NCBI GenBank assembly: GCA_032718475.1 | Contig: JAUCBJ010001029.1 | Location: forward strand, 1 to 64,000 | Reading direction: 5' to 3' | From: Nemertoderma westbladi | Lineage: Eukaryota > Xenacoelomorpha > Nemertodermatida > Nemertodermatidae | DNA: 64,000 bases | In this document: piece after piece, positions 1-11,572 of the stretch | Layout of the letters: each line of letters begins with the position of its first letter | Position numbering within the stretch: position 1 is the stretch's first letter | Position numbers and translations under genes: made by a program | Notes under the pieces: generated by a model | Told to the model about the DNA's origin: nothing | What the model saw: the letters and a program-made list of their open reading frames with translations, nothing else | Database searches by the model: none

Positions 1-520
1 GTTCTATTGACCTACTGTATGTTTGCGTTAGGCCCTAACCCCCCCTTGTCTGCAGCAGCTCGTCAGCCCGCATCCTTGATACCGGTAGTGACCAAACAGC
101 CACAGGCAGCCCGCCCACATGCAGACTGCTACCCCAACCAACAACCTGCAGACCTCCTGATTTACCACTGTGGTACATAATAATTACATATAATTACATA
201 TATAACTTAATCTATCTTTAATCTGTTTCTCCAGTTATGCTGCACCACCATTTCACGTGTACATGTTCTTAGGTTATGTCGGTAGTCCTACCATTTTATT
301 TAAATTGATCTATTTTTAATGTTTATATTATAACAATGAACCGCTGAGGACGCCCGCAACGGGTGAAATGCGCATACGGTAACATTTAATTATTTTTACA
401 CCTCGTGGCAAGACCCTCTACACCCCCAACAGATTCTCCACCCCCGGAGTATACCTGAAATTAATTTAATTATGCTTACGCCACGCTCGACGTCAACCAG
501 AAACATTAAATATTTGGACC
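1..520. other. Unassigned AT-rich DNA at window start
   Basis: No coding exon or known repeat could be supported here. A short GC-rich stem (CCCG-CAA-CGGG, 353-363) lies in a context reading GAGGACGCCCGCAACGGG. It resembles the small hairpins near the 3' ends of Penelope-like and other retroelement remains in marine invertebrates, but it is too short to classify. Confidence 0.3.
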
Positions 521-1656
521 ATTAGCTGTGACTTTCAAAGGAGGCGAATCCATCTGCAGTTCTCCAGTCTGCCGCTAGAGGGCCAAAGGTCTGAAAGTGA
601 AATCGTTGTCGTCGTTACGATTTTGACATGCTAATAACTTTGTCGGATTTAAAGCTGCCAAGTTGAAAATTTGTAGGTATCAATATGAGCTAAAGTTGAG
701 ATTTTTGAGAGACTTTCAGACACCATCAGTGCAATGGTCTCCCGCTAGAGGGCCACATGTCTAAACATTAAATGCCCTCCCATTTCTTTGCTTTTAATCC
801 GTTTAAGCTGAAACTTGGCAGATATGTATTAGACCATTAGCTGTGACTTTCAAAGGAGGCGAATCCATCTGCAGTTCTCCAGTCTGCCGCTAGAGGGCCA
901 AAGGTCTGAAAGTGAAATCGTTGTCGTCGTTACGATTTTGACATGCTAATAACTTTGTCGGATTTAAAGCTGCCAAGTTGAAAATTTGTAGGTATCAATA
1001 TGAGCTAAAGTTGAGATTTTTGAGAGACTTTCAGACACCATCAGTGCAATGGTCTCCCGCTAGAGGGCCACATGTCTAAACATTAAATGCCCTCCCATTT
1101 CTTTGCTTTTAATCCGTTTAAGCTGAAACTTGGCAGATATGTATTAGACCATTAGCTGTGACTTTCAAAGGAGGCGAATCCATCTGCAGTTCTCCAGTCT
1201 GCCGCTAGAGGGCCAAATGTCTGAAAGTGAAATCGTTGTCGTCGTTATGATATTGACATGCTTATAACTTTGTCGAATTTAAAGCTGCCAAGTTGAAAAT
1301 TTGTTTTGTTGAAAATCAGTTCAACAGTCACCCGCTATAGGACTACTTTATGCCTGAAAGTGAATAGATTCTCCCGTCTCATTGATTTTAATCAGTTTAA
1401 GCTGAATCTTGCCATATATTCTGGACCACATGCTGCGTCTTTGTGGGGGGGGGGGGGAGATTTAATCGGTCTGCCGCTATACGACGAAATTTCTGAAAGT
1501 GAGATCCGTCTCTCATTTCGTTATCCGTTATTCAAGATGAAACTTGGCCGATGTACGTATGTACTATTCATCCATAGGCTGTGTCTTTGTGGGGCTGGAG
1601 ACCCTAATCCATCTTCAGTTCTCACTATACCGCTAGAGTCAGAAATGTCTGAATAG
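521..1656. repeat. 315-bp tandem repeat, about 2 exact copies plus degenerate ones
   Basis: The same sequence restarts at 521, 836 and 1151, so the period is exactly 315 bp. The first two units look nearly identical. The third decays after about 1300 into diverged copies that still carry the CCGCTA core (near 1330, 1470 and 1630). Each unit is a diverged dimer: the core CCGCTAGAGGGC appears twice per unit, alternately 170 and 145 bp apart (572, 742, 887, 1057, 1202). A run of 13 G at 1445-1457 interrupts the degenerate part. The open frame at 1306-1656 crosses this decayed repeat and the G run and is not taken as a gene. Confidence 0.85.
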
Positions 1657-1889
1657 AAATGAAAGAGGTAAAAAGTGATTAGGCGAAATCTGCTTAAAAT
1701 TTGCTAATACAGTAATACTTTCGAATTAGTACTTAAATTAAATTTAAGTCACGTGCTGCGCGAAGGCCCCACTTCGTGTAGCTGTTATACGTGGATCCTA
1801 GGCCGGTATATGAACGGTTATTGTGTGTATTTAGTTGTGTTAAACATCTTAAGGTTGTTTGACGATTAACATCTTTTATTAACATCCGT

Positions 1890-2605
1890 CTGTGTTGGTG
1901 CTCCCTTTGGTATGCTTGAGCATGTGCACGACTTCTGCTACCTGGGATCATGGATCCGGAAGTCAGGTGAGGACCTTCGAATACGTAAGGGAAAGGCATG
2001 GGCAGCCTTGAATAGGCTTTCCAGGATTTGGAAGTCACAGAGAATTCATCAGAAACTTAAGGTCCGATTATTTAGAGCAGCAGTAGTTCCAGTACTCCTC
2101 TATGGGAGTCAATCCTGGGCTCTAACTGATGAGGACACCAAATCTCTGGGATGGCACATTCACAAGAATGCTACGCCGGGTTCATTGTGTCAAGTATAAT
2201 GCGCACATCTCCAACCAGACACTATATAACATTGGAGGTGTCTCATTGGTTCCCCCAAGCTTGACACTAGAACAAAGCCGCCTCCGCTTTGTAGGACATT
2301 CCTTTCGCCGTGAGGACCAGCCAGTGCATAATCTTGTGCTTTGGCAGCCTCATGGAGTGAATAAGCATGGTGGACAGCCCATGACTTTCTTGAGACGCAT
2401 CTTAAAGGACACTGGCCTTGAAGATGCGGATAATCTCGCGAAAGCCATGAGGGATAGGGGGTTGTGGCGGTGCAACTTTGGTGATAAGCCGGCATAACTT
2501 AATGCACGCTGCATTGGGTTTACCAATTGTGGATTGCTTGGTGGCGGCACAAATATTTTTGTTAATCCAGCATAGCATTTCAATGTGCAGCTGCAATGCA
2601 GCAGG
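1890..2605 (+). mobile_element. RTE-like non-LTR retrotransposon, 5'-truncated 3' end of RT ORF
   Basis: Two overlapping plus frames (1912-2199 and 2129-2497) together give the C-terminal end of a non-LTR reverse transcriptase ORF. It shows FCYLGSWI, then GKAWAALNRLSRIW, VLLYGSQSWALT, then RLRFVGHSFRRED, HGVNKHGGQPMTFLRRILKDTG and a stop. This order (YLGS, LLYGS-W, LRF-GH--R-D, G-P-T---LKDTG) is typical of the C-terminal region of RTE-type and related APE-class elements. The frame changes near 2145, so the copy is dead. Shorter copies of the same tail occur at 11082, 13196, 14999 and 27126, so this is a dispersed family. The palindromic stretch GCAGCTGCAATGCAGC near its end recurs in other copies. 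Clade assignment is tentative. Confidence 0.8.
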
Positions 2606-3018
2606 ACCATTACTGAGATGAAAACGGTAGATTTATTATCATCTACCGATACGGTAAACCTACAATACCCGTTTATATTCTGCCGCTATGGCGATCAACT
2701 AGAACCCCTATAATTTACTAACAATAGATTGGCATTAAAGAGAAGTGAAATTTTATGTTTAACATTACATTTTGTATGTCTTTAAATTAAATCTTTCAAT
2801 TAAACATTTTCGAATAAAATTACCTTCTGTAGGCGTAATCTAGTGCTTTATAAGATTACAATAATTATCGTATCTTTGCTACATTATATGACTTGATGTA
2901 AAGAGATTTATAAAATATATAATTTTACCCCAGTTTTTTTTAGGTTCGCATATATAAGCGAACGTTGTTGTTGTTAATTTCCAGATTTCCAGAGGTTTTA
3001 GCTTTCTAAGGCTTCATA
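2606..3018. other. AT-rich spacer without recognised feature
   Basis: No open frame, splice-flanked exon or repeat stands out. It may be intergenic, or an intron of the coiled-coil gene whose 3' exons begin at 3329. Confidence 0.4.
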
Positions 3019-3095
3019 CGGCGCAGTGGCGAAGTTTGTAGAGCGTTGAACTTGGAACCTGTAGGTAGTGAGTTCAATCCCACTTTCCGGTGAAT
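3019..3095 (+). repeat. tRNA-like SINE head (Pol III boxes A and B)
   Basis: The stretch TGGCGAAGTTTGTAGAGCG fits a box A region. About 40 bp downstream GAGTTCAATCCC fits box B (consensus GGTTCGANTCC with one mismatch). Spacing matches a tRNA gene, but the arms do not close into a good cloverleaf and no proper acceptor stem is seen, so a tRNA-derived SINE or tRNA pseudogene is more likely than a working tRNA. It lies just upstream of exon 3329-3508, probably in an intron. Confidence 0.6.
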
Positions 3096-3328
3096 TTTTT
3101 GGTAAGATTAGTAGTAAACCATTGAATGAGAAGACGGTTCATGCGTTAGTAGACGCGGACCTTTCAGCGAATTCGCGCTTGTTAAATTTCAGTTTGGTGA
3201 TGGATGATGTTTAATGATCAGTAGCAGTTTTGATTAGCTAGCAGACAAAACCAAAGTAATTCCATGGGAAGATAAAATAAAATCGCTTATTATTTTTGTG
3301 ACTTTTAATGTCTAACTTATTCATATAG

Positions 3329-4462
3329 GGCGATGAATGTTCTGCAAACCGGCATATAGAATTGCGCCACCTTGAGACAAAAATGGGAACCATGAAAGAC
3401 AAGTTGCGCGGCAGTGAGCGCCGCATGGAGGCGCTTCAGAATAAAGTAACAGAACAAGAAAAAACCATTGAAATACAACAAAATGAAATGGCCACAGTTC
3501 AACTTACTGTGAGTAAATTTTGTACAATCTAATATGTTTGACTCACTCTACTATCTTTTCTGGCGCATTGAGAAACTGTGTATGTCTTATGTCACAACAA
3601 TCACAATATTGTTTACTAACATAATTTAGTAGCTATATACTTTTACAATACAATGAAAAATCATCAATAAATTCTTACAACATTGACTACGAACCACTGC
3701 GCATTAATCTCGCACTCCAATGTATCTAAGAGTTCTCTACCGCCTCATTGGCCATAAAACAAGACCTTTTACGAGATCTAGGGTTCCTCTTTACCAGGCT
3801 CACTAGATCCAGGGTACTCCATTGCTGAGACGGGTCTCATAATAGAGTGCGATCTACACTTAAAACTAATGTCGCAGTCACTTGCGGTTTTTAATGCATT
3901 CGTGTTGCTCAGTAACGGTTATATTTGATTGATTCTCCAGTTAAACGAACAGCGTCAAGATTTACAGGAGTTACAGAGCGAGAAAGATCGATTGTTGAGC
4001 GACGGAGGGGGGAAAATGATGAAAGATTACGTTGTGCGGAAATACAAACACGAGAGGGATGATGCGATTGCAAAGTAAGTGTTTAAACACGAGTGGATTG
4101 CAATAATTGTGAAAAGTGATAATTAATGTAATTACTTGATAGGGACCATTACCTCCCCCCCCCCCACCCCTCTTAAGGGTTTGTTAATAATGTTTTATTT
4201 ATTAATTTTTAGACGTAACTCTGTCGAAGTGGAACTAGCTCGGGCCAAAACTGAAATAATTTCAAGGGAGTCGACAATCCGGGCCGTGATCGATCAGAAA
4301 CTCAGACTGTCCCAAGCGAACGACCAATGGCAGGTCGACATGCACTCTGTGATAGACGACCGCCTTAGCGACATGATGGAGTCCGACTCGTTGCGTAAAC
4401 GCCACACCAATCAGCAGTCACCTAGGAGACACTCCGTATTTAAGTTCCTACATTACAGATAA
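3329..4462 (+). CDS. Coiled-coil protein, three 3'-terminal exons (BICD-like adaptor?)
   Basis: Three exons join in frame: 3329-3508 (acceptor ATAG, donor GTGAGT, 60 codons), 3941-4074 (acceptor CCAG, donor GTAAGT) and 4213-4462 (acceptor TTTAG, stop TAA). The product is rich in Glu, Lys, Gln and Leu with heptad-like spacing, e.g. LRHLETKMGTMKDKLRGSE in the first exon and LQELQSEKDRLL in the second, so it is a long coiled coil. The last exon carries VELARAKTEIISRES and then RLSQANDQWQVDMHSVI, which loosely recalls the C-terminus of BICD-family-like dynein cargo adaptors. That identity is a weak impression only. The tail SPRRHSVFKFLHYR is basic. The 5' exons are not visible and may lie before the window. 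An AATAAA at 4575 supports 4462 as the gene's end. Confidence 0.7.
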
Positions 4463-4574
4463 TGAATGAACTACAACGTCCATCTCTCACCGAGTTTCTA
4501 TAATCCCGTAGATTTCTCATACAGGTGATTTATGGTTTTTAATCCAATACGGAGTTGTTGTACTTCTACAATCC

Positions 4575-4580
4575 AATAAA
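4575..4580 (+). terminator. Polyadenylation signal AATAAA
   Basis: A canonical AATAAA lies 113 bp after the stop codon of the coiled-coil gene, before the 51-bp satellite begins. Position and spacing fit a short 3' UTR. Confidence 0.6.
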
Positions 4581-4679
4581 TGAAATCGATATGGAAGTTA
4601 GTCTACATAGTTTGTCAGATTGCGTAGACTTTCTATTTATATTTTTAGGAATTGTGATGCAATTGTAACATATCAATAT

Positions 4680-6936
4680 ATCGCCATATTACTGACACTG
4701 GTATGCCTATTGCCTATAATAATATCTTATATCTAAATATTACTGACACTGGTATGCCTATTGCCTATAATAATATCTTATATCTAAATATTACTGACAC
4801 TGGTATGCCTATTGCCTATAATAATATCTTATATCTCAATATTACTGTCACTGGTATGCCTTTTGCCTATAATAATATCTTATATCTCAATATTACTGTC
4901 ACTGGTATGCCTATTGCCTATAATAATATCTTATATCTCAATATTACTGTCACTGGTATGCCTATTGCCTATAATAATATCTTATATCGCCATATTACTG
5001 ACACTGGTATGCCTATTGCCTATAATAATATCTTATATCTAAATATTACTGTCACTGGTATGCCTATTGCCTATAATAATATCTTATATCTCAATATTAC
5101 TGTCACTGGTATGCCTATTGCCTATAATAATACCTTATATCTCAATATTACTGACACTGGTATGCCTATTGCCTATAATAATATCTTATATCTCAATATT
5201 ACTGTCACTGGTATGCCTATTGCCTATAATAATATCTTATATCTAAATATTACTGTCACTGGTATGCCTATTGCCTATAATAATACCTTATATCTCAATA
5301 TTACTGACACTGGTATGCCTATTGCCTATAATAATACCTTATATCTCAATATTACTGTCACTGGTATGCCTATTGCCTATAATAATATCTTATATCGCCA
5401 TATTACTGACACTGGTATGCCTATTGCCTATAATAATATCTTATATCTAAATATTACTGTCACTGGTATGCCTATTGCCTATAATAATATCTTATATCTC
5501 AATATTACTGTCACTGGTATGCCTATTGCCTATAATAATTACCTTATATCTCAATATTACTGACACTGGTATGCCTATTGCCTATAATAATATCTTATAT
5601 CTCAATATTACTGTCACTGGTATGCCTATTGCCTATAATAATACCTTATATCTCAATTTTACTGTCACTGGTATGCCTATTGCCTATAATAATACCTTAT
5701 ATCGCCATATTACTGACACTGGTATGCCTATTGCCTATAATAATATCTTATATCTAAATATTACTGTCACTGGTATGCCTATTGCCTATAATAATATCTT
5801 ATATCTAAATATTACTGTCACTGGTATGCCTATTGCCTATAATAATATCTTATATCGCCATATTACTGACACTGGTATGCCTATTGCCTATAATAATACC
5901 TTATATCTCAATATTACTGACACTGGTATGCCTATTGCCTATAATAATATCTTATATCGCCATATTACTGACACTGGTATGCCTATTGCCTATAATAATA
6001 CCTTATATCTCAATATTACTGACACTGGTATGCCTATTGCCTATAATAATATCTTATAACGCCATATTACTGTCACTGGTATGCCTATTGCCTATAATAA
6101 TATCTTATAACGCCATATTACTGTCACTGGTATGCCTATTGCCTATAATAATATCTTATAACGCCATATTACTGTCACTGGTATGCCTATTGCCTATAAT
6201 AATACCTTATATCTCAATATTACTGACACTGGTATGCCTATTGCCTATAATAATATCTTATATCTAAATATTACTGTCACTGGTATGCCTATTGCCTATA
6301 ATAATATCAATATATCGCCATATTACTGACACTGGTATGCCTATTGCCTATAATAATATCTTATATCTAAATATTACTGTCACTGGTATGCCTATTGCCT
6401 ATAATAATATCTTATATCTCAATATTACTGACACTGGTATGCCTATTGCCTATAATAATACCTTATATCTCAATATTACTGACACTGGTATGCCTATTGC
6501 CTATAATAATATCTTATATCGCTATATTACTGACACTGGTATGCCTATTGCCTATAATAATATCTTATATCGCCATATTACTGACACTGGTATGCCTATT
6601 GCCTATAATAATACCTTATATCTCAATATTACTGACACTGGTATGCCTATTGCCTATAATAATATCTTATAACGCCATATTACTGTCACTGGTATGCCTA
6701 TTGCCTATAATAATATCTTATAACGCCATATTACTGTCACTGGTATGCCTATTGCCTATAATAATACCTTATATCTCAATATTACTGACACTGGTATGCC
6801 TATTGCCTATAATAATATCTTATATCTCAATATTACTGACACTGGTATGCCTATTGCCTATAATAATATCTTATATCTCAATATTACTGACACTGGTATG
6901 CCTATTGCCTATAATAATACCTTATATCGCCATATT
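4680..6936. repeat. 51-bp minisatellite, about 44 copies
   Basis: The unit starts near ATTACTGACACTGGTATGCC and repeats every 51 bp. Variation sits at a few fixed positions: GACACTGG or GTCACTGG, ATATCTT or ATACCTT, and the four-state junction CTAAAT, CTCAAT, CGCCAT or AACGCCAT. Because 51 is 17 x 3, every frame free of stops stays open across many units, which creates long spurious ORFs with a 17-residue period. Indels (a one-base insertion near 5538 and a truncated unit near 6305) and the TAA-bearing variant break these frames, and no splice context or non-repeat coding flank exists, so no protein is called. Confidence 0.95.
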
Positions 6937-7511
6937 TTTTCATTCCATGCTTTTTTATGCGTTAATCGTAAAAATCGTATTTTTTTAGGTTTTGCGTATT
7001 TAGTTATGTAGACCGCGAGGCACTGCAATACAATTTATTATACAAATTTATTGCATAATGATAATTTTCTGCACATAAGTTTTTGTAGAATAGCAGTGCC
7101 TGAGGCAACTAGGACGCCAAATCAACCGCATACCTTACGTTTTCATGCAGTTTATTTTGTTTTTCTGATATAGATTAAATGCGCAATTATTTTAATGCCA
7201 CCGTGCAAACTTAAATTTCGGCAATCAATTACTTTTTAACTGTAGTTACTTTTTAAGTTTTGGCAATTTTGTTGCAGGTTTATTTTTAGTATTTAGGTTA
7301 AGTTTTCTCTACAGTTTTGTATAATTGTGTGTTTTTTTTTTCTATAATTTCGGTGTGTCTTGATTTCCAATTTTTCTATTATCTATTTAAATTTATTATT
7401 GTACTTAATTCTTGAATAAGACAGCTTAAACATTGTTTTACACAATAACAGTCAGGTCATTCATTGTCAACAGAAGAGTCAAGTACGCTGTAATCTTTTC
7501 AAATGCTATAG
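6937..7511. other. AT-rich spacer between two minisatellites
   Basis: It contains several T-runs and no open frame of note. No promoter, exon or transposon signature was recognised. Confidence 0.4.
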
Positions 7512-9719
7512 ATAGAGCGCTCTAGCTAATGTTGTTTACGTGTAGCGCTCTAGGTAATGTTGTTTACTTGTAGCGCTCTAGGTAATGTTGTTTACTTGTA
7601 GCGCTCTATGTAATGTTGTTTACTTGTAGCGCTCTAGGTAATGTTGTTTACTTGTAGCGCTCTAGGTAATGATGTTTACTTGTAGCGCTCTAGGTAATGT
7701 TGTTTACTTGTAGCGCTCTAGGTAATGTTGTTTACGTGTAGCGCTCTAGGTAATGTTGTTTACGTATAGCGCTCTAGGTAATGTTGTTTACGTATAGCGC
7801 TCTAGATAATGTTGTTTACTTGTAGCGCTCTAGGTAATGTTGTTTACTTGTAGCGCTCTAGGTAATGTTGTTTACTTGTAGCGCTCTAGGTAATGTTGTT
7901 TACTTGTAGCGCTCTAGGTAATGTTGTTTACTTGTAGCGCTCTAGGTAATGTTGTTTACTTGTAGCGCTCTATGTAATGTTGTTTACTTGTAGCGCTCTA
8001 GGTAATGTTGTTTACTTGAAGCGCTCTAGGTAATGTTGTTTACTTGTAGCGCTCTATGTAATGTTGTTTACTTGTAGCGCTATATGTAATGTTGTTTACT
8101 TGTAGCGCTCTAGGTAATGTTGTTTACTTGTAGCGCTCTAGGTAATGATGTTTACTTGTAGCGCTATATGTAATGTTGTTTACTTGTAGCGCTCTAGGTA
8201 ATGTTGTTTACTTGTAGCGCTCTAGGTAATGTTGTTTACGTGTAGCGCTCTAGGTAATGTTGTTTACGTATAGCGCTCTAGGTAATGTTGTTTACGTATA
8301 GCGCTCTAGCTAATGTTGTTTACTTGTAGCGCTCTAGGTAATGTTGTTTACTTGTAGCGCTCTAGGTAATGTTGTTTACTTGTAGCGCTCTAGGTAATGT
8401 TGTTTACTTGTAGCGCTCTACGTAATGTTGTTTACTTGTAGCGCTATATGTAATGTTGTTTACTTGTAGCGCTCTAGGTAATGTTGTTTACTTGTAGCGC
8501 TCTAGGTAATGTTGTTTACTTGTAGCGCTCTAGGTAATGTTGTTTACTTGTAGCGCTCTAGGTAATGTTGTTTACTTGTAGCGCTATATGTAATGTTGTT
8601 TACTTGTAGCGCTCTAGGTAATGTTGTTTACTTGTAGCGCTCTAGGTAATGTTGTTTACTTGTAGCGCTATATGTAATGTTGTTTACTTGTAGAGCTCTA
8701 GGTAATGTTGTTTACTTGTAGCGCTCTAGGTAATGTTGTTTACTTGTAGCGCTCTAGGTAATGTTGTTTACTTGTAGCGCTCTAGATAATGTTGTTTACT
8801 TGTAGCGCTCTAGGTAATGTTGTTTACTTGTAGCGCTCTAGGTAATGTTGTTTACTTGTAGCGCTATATGTAATGTTGTTTACTTGTAGCGCTCTAGGTA
8901 ATGTTGTTTACTTGTAGCGCTCTAGGTAATGTTGTTTACTTGTAGCGCTATATGTAATGTTGTTTACTTGTAGCGCTATATGTAATGTTGTTTACTTGTA
9001 GCGCTCTAGGTAATGTTGTTTACTTGTAGCGCTATATGTAATGTTGTTTACTTGTAGCGCTCTAGGTAATGTTGTTTACTTGTAGCGCTCTAGGTAATGT
9101 TGTTTACTTGTAGCGCTCTAGGTAATGTTGTTTACTTGTAGCGCTCTAGGTAATGTTGTTTACTTGTAGCGCTCTAGGTAATGTTGTTTACTTGTAGCGC
9201 TCTAGGTAATGTTGTTTACTTGTAGCGCTCTAGGTAATGTTGTTTACTTGTAGCGCTATATGTAATGTTGTTTACTTGTAGCGCTCTAGGTAATGTTGTT
9301 TACTTGTAGCGCTCTAGGTAATGTTGTTTACTTGTAGCGCTATATGTAATGTTGTTTACTTGTAGAGCTCTAGGTAATGTTGTTTACTTGTAGCGCTCTA
9401 GGTAATGTTGTTTACTTGTAGCGCTCTAGGTAATGTTGTTTACTTGTAGCGCTCTAGATAATGTTGTTTACTTGTAGCGCTCTAGATAATGTTGTTTACT
9501 TGTAGCGCTCTAGGTAATGTTGTTTACTTGAAGCGCTCTAGGTAATGTTGTTTACTTGTAGAGTTCTAGGTAATGTTGTTTACTTGTAGAGTTCTAGGTA
9601 ATGTTGTTTACGTGTAGCGCTCTAGGTAATGTTGTTTACTTGAAGCGCTCTAGGTAATGTTGTTTACTTGTAGAGTTCTATGTAATGTTGTTTACTTGTA
9701 GCGCTCTAGATAATGTTGG
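7512..9719. repeat. 28-bp minisatellite, about 79 copies
   Basis: The unit reads TAGCGCTCTAGGTAATG followed by TTGTTTACTTG and repeats every 28 bp with very low divergence. Variants include GCGCTATATG, TAGAGCTC, TTGAAGCGC, TTTACGTGT and TTTACGTAT. There are no unique spacers, so it is not a CRISPR-like array. Every unit holds the palindrome AGCGCT (or a one-base variant) and nearly every one holds TGTTTAC, the complement of the forkhead consensus GTAAACA. The array starts from a slightly different unit (GAGCGCTCTAGCTAATG) and ends abruptly at 9719 in AT-rich DNA. Confidence 0.95.
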
Positions 9720-10559
9720 TTGTCTTTTTCTCAATAATCATCCCACTCGTGCTGAATAGCTCCCATATACCGTATTTTATACATCGATTTAATATATTGA
9801 ATGTGTCTTGTATTTAATTAATATTCGAGGTCTAGGTACTCCTTTACGGTGCATTTGAATAATAATTATTGAATTAATTAATTGTTGGTTTTTGTATAAT
9901 TCAGCTTTGCTTTGGATACTTTTATACGTAATTAAATATGCTGCATTGGTTTAATTAATGATCTTTTATAATTGTTTTAATTTTCGTTTTCGCCTTTACT
10001 AATACTAATTATTATTTTATTTATATATATTATGGATTTATGGAAGTTACAATATTTATATAGTTTAAATCTATTCCGAAGCCGATTTTATTTCTATTTC
10101 CGTAGATTATTTCTTTATAAAATAGTTTAATCTGCCTTTCCTTTGTGTTTATTTGTCATGTATTTAGATATGTTTATCGTTATTCAGTCGCTATAGGCAT
10201 CAACCTCGGATACATTACAACTGAGACACAAAATAATGTTAATAAAAAATTTATTATTGTTATTATACAATTTTACAATTATTGGTGATGAATTTCCATA
10301 ATAATAACAATTATGTTTATAAAGTATATACATAACATAATCATTGAAGAATAATGTTATTTTGGAAATAATAAACTCTTTATTTCATTGCTTGTAATCT
10401 ATCGCCTTATTAGCGTCTGCGAGGATTTTAATAGGGATGAGAACTGAATTGTATAAATTGTAAGATTGCGACTTGGAGTTAGTAATTTTATTCGAAAATG
10501 GAAATATTTATTTTAAAAAATTAAAAATTTAACGTTAAATTCCACTACTCATCCACTTC
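9720..10559. other. AT-rich non-coding DNA
   Basis: No open frame or conserved signal was recognised. It is dominated by A/T runs and short ATT repeats. Confidence 0.4.
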
Positions 10560-10746
10560 CACTACTAAAGGCTGTAGAAATTTCGCACTGTTGTGTCCCT
10601 AGGCAAGACACTTTAGACATTAGTGCCTACGTCAACCCAGCGGTATAATGGGAACCTGGCTTTGCTGGGGTAATGATAATAAAAGCGCTTTGAGTATGCT
10701 GAGCGTAGAAAAGCGCTATATAAATAACCAATATTATTATTATTAT
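10560..10746 (+). repeat. SINE or LINE 3' tail with (ATT)n end
   Basis: The sequence passes through CCTAGGCAAGACACTTTAGA, then TGGGAACCTGGCTTTGCTGG, then AAAAGCGCTATATAAATAA, and ends in a TATTATTATTATTAT microsatellite. This arrangement, an AAAGCGCTATATAAA motif directly followed by (ATT)n, is a conserved 3' end shared by many SINEs and their partner LINEs in aquatic animals. No tRNA-like head was found upstream, so the copy appears 5'-truncated. Confidence 0.65.
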
Positions 10747-11081
10747 AGTTTATAGTGGTTATTGCTGCTTGTAGCGACAGTATACTAGTGGTTTAGGGCT
10801 AGCTAATAGTAACGACGTACTGGCAATTAATTTATATTAACCTACTGTTTCGACATGCCGGTAGTGAGACCTACGATCAGCTACGCTATATTGTATGTGG
10901 GGGGTGTAGGCCTAACGTTTGGTATTACTGATAGGATAGTCAGTAAAAATGAAAATAAGTGATGGGCGATCTACCGGGTGTACAGGTAACGTGCCTAACC
11001 TATATGCTGTGGCTTACTTACTGGCTTGATGCCCGCCGTAAAAACGTTTTTCACCCGCCTTATAAAGTCATATAAAAATAA

Positions 11082-11137
11082 TTCATTGTGTCAAGTACAA
11101 TGCACACATCTCCAACCAGACACTATATAATATTGGG
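11082..11137 (+). mobile_element. 56-bp fragment of the RTE-like family
   Basis: The sequence TTCATTGTGTCAAGTACAAT and the following 36 bases match the RTE-like element at 2180-2240 with few differences. It stops next to a run of 18 G, where the poly(G)-associated repeat starts. Confidence 0.7.
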
Positions 11138-11142
11138 AGACA

Positions 11143-11385
11143 GGGGGGGGGGGGGGGGGGAACTCGACGCAAAACCCGCCTTGGCGAATTAATATCCCGC
11201 CTCAATGTTAAATCCTCAATTTAGGGAAAGGAGCAGGTTACAGTGACACGATATTTTAACCAAAACAATAAACTAAACACAATAGAACAAGTTAAAGTGT
11301 TATTTTTGAGAGTAATCATCTGTTATTTGCGTCGAATTTCCCCTGGAAAGGGATGAATTTTTATTATTATTATTATTATTATTAG
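11143..11385 (+). repeat. Poly(G)-associated dispersed repeat, copy A
   Basis: A run of 18 G (11143-11160) is followed by a body that recurs on the plus strand at 27898-28120 and, partly, on the minus strand at 20204-20351. Shared landmarks in order are CGAATTAATATCCCGCCTCA, AGGAGCAGGTTACAG, TGTTATTT, GTCGAATTTCCCCTGG and GGGATGAATTTT. Copy A ends in a (TTA)n run near 11385. No ORF is present; it looks like a short non-autonomous element of unknown class. Confidence 0.75.
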
Positions 11386-11572
11386 CTGACGTCGTACATG
11401 AGACAATAGAATTAATTGCACAGTACAAAATACTTAGGAATAATTAAGTAATTAGGTAATGATTAAATTTAAAGCACAAATAAGATATTAATGGTGAATA
11501 TATGAATATAACAACGATATTATAAGTACAATATAACAATACTATATAATATGATAAAATCGAATATCAGTC

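Noticed and set aside
3019-3095. Functional tRNA gene
   Set aside because: Boxes A and B are recognisable, but acceptor and other stems do not close, so a SINE head or pseudogene is more likely.
4703-7011. Long open frames with a 17-residue period (MPIAYNNILYLNITDTG)
   Set aside because: They are produced by a 51-bp satellite whose unit is a multiple of 3. Several frames are open, indels break them, and there is no coding flank or splice context.
7512-9719. CRISPR-like array of 28-bp repeats
   Set aside because: The units are head-to-tail with no unique spacers, and the genome is eukaryotic. It is a minisatellite.
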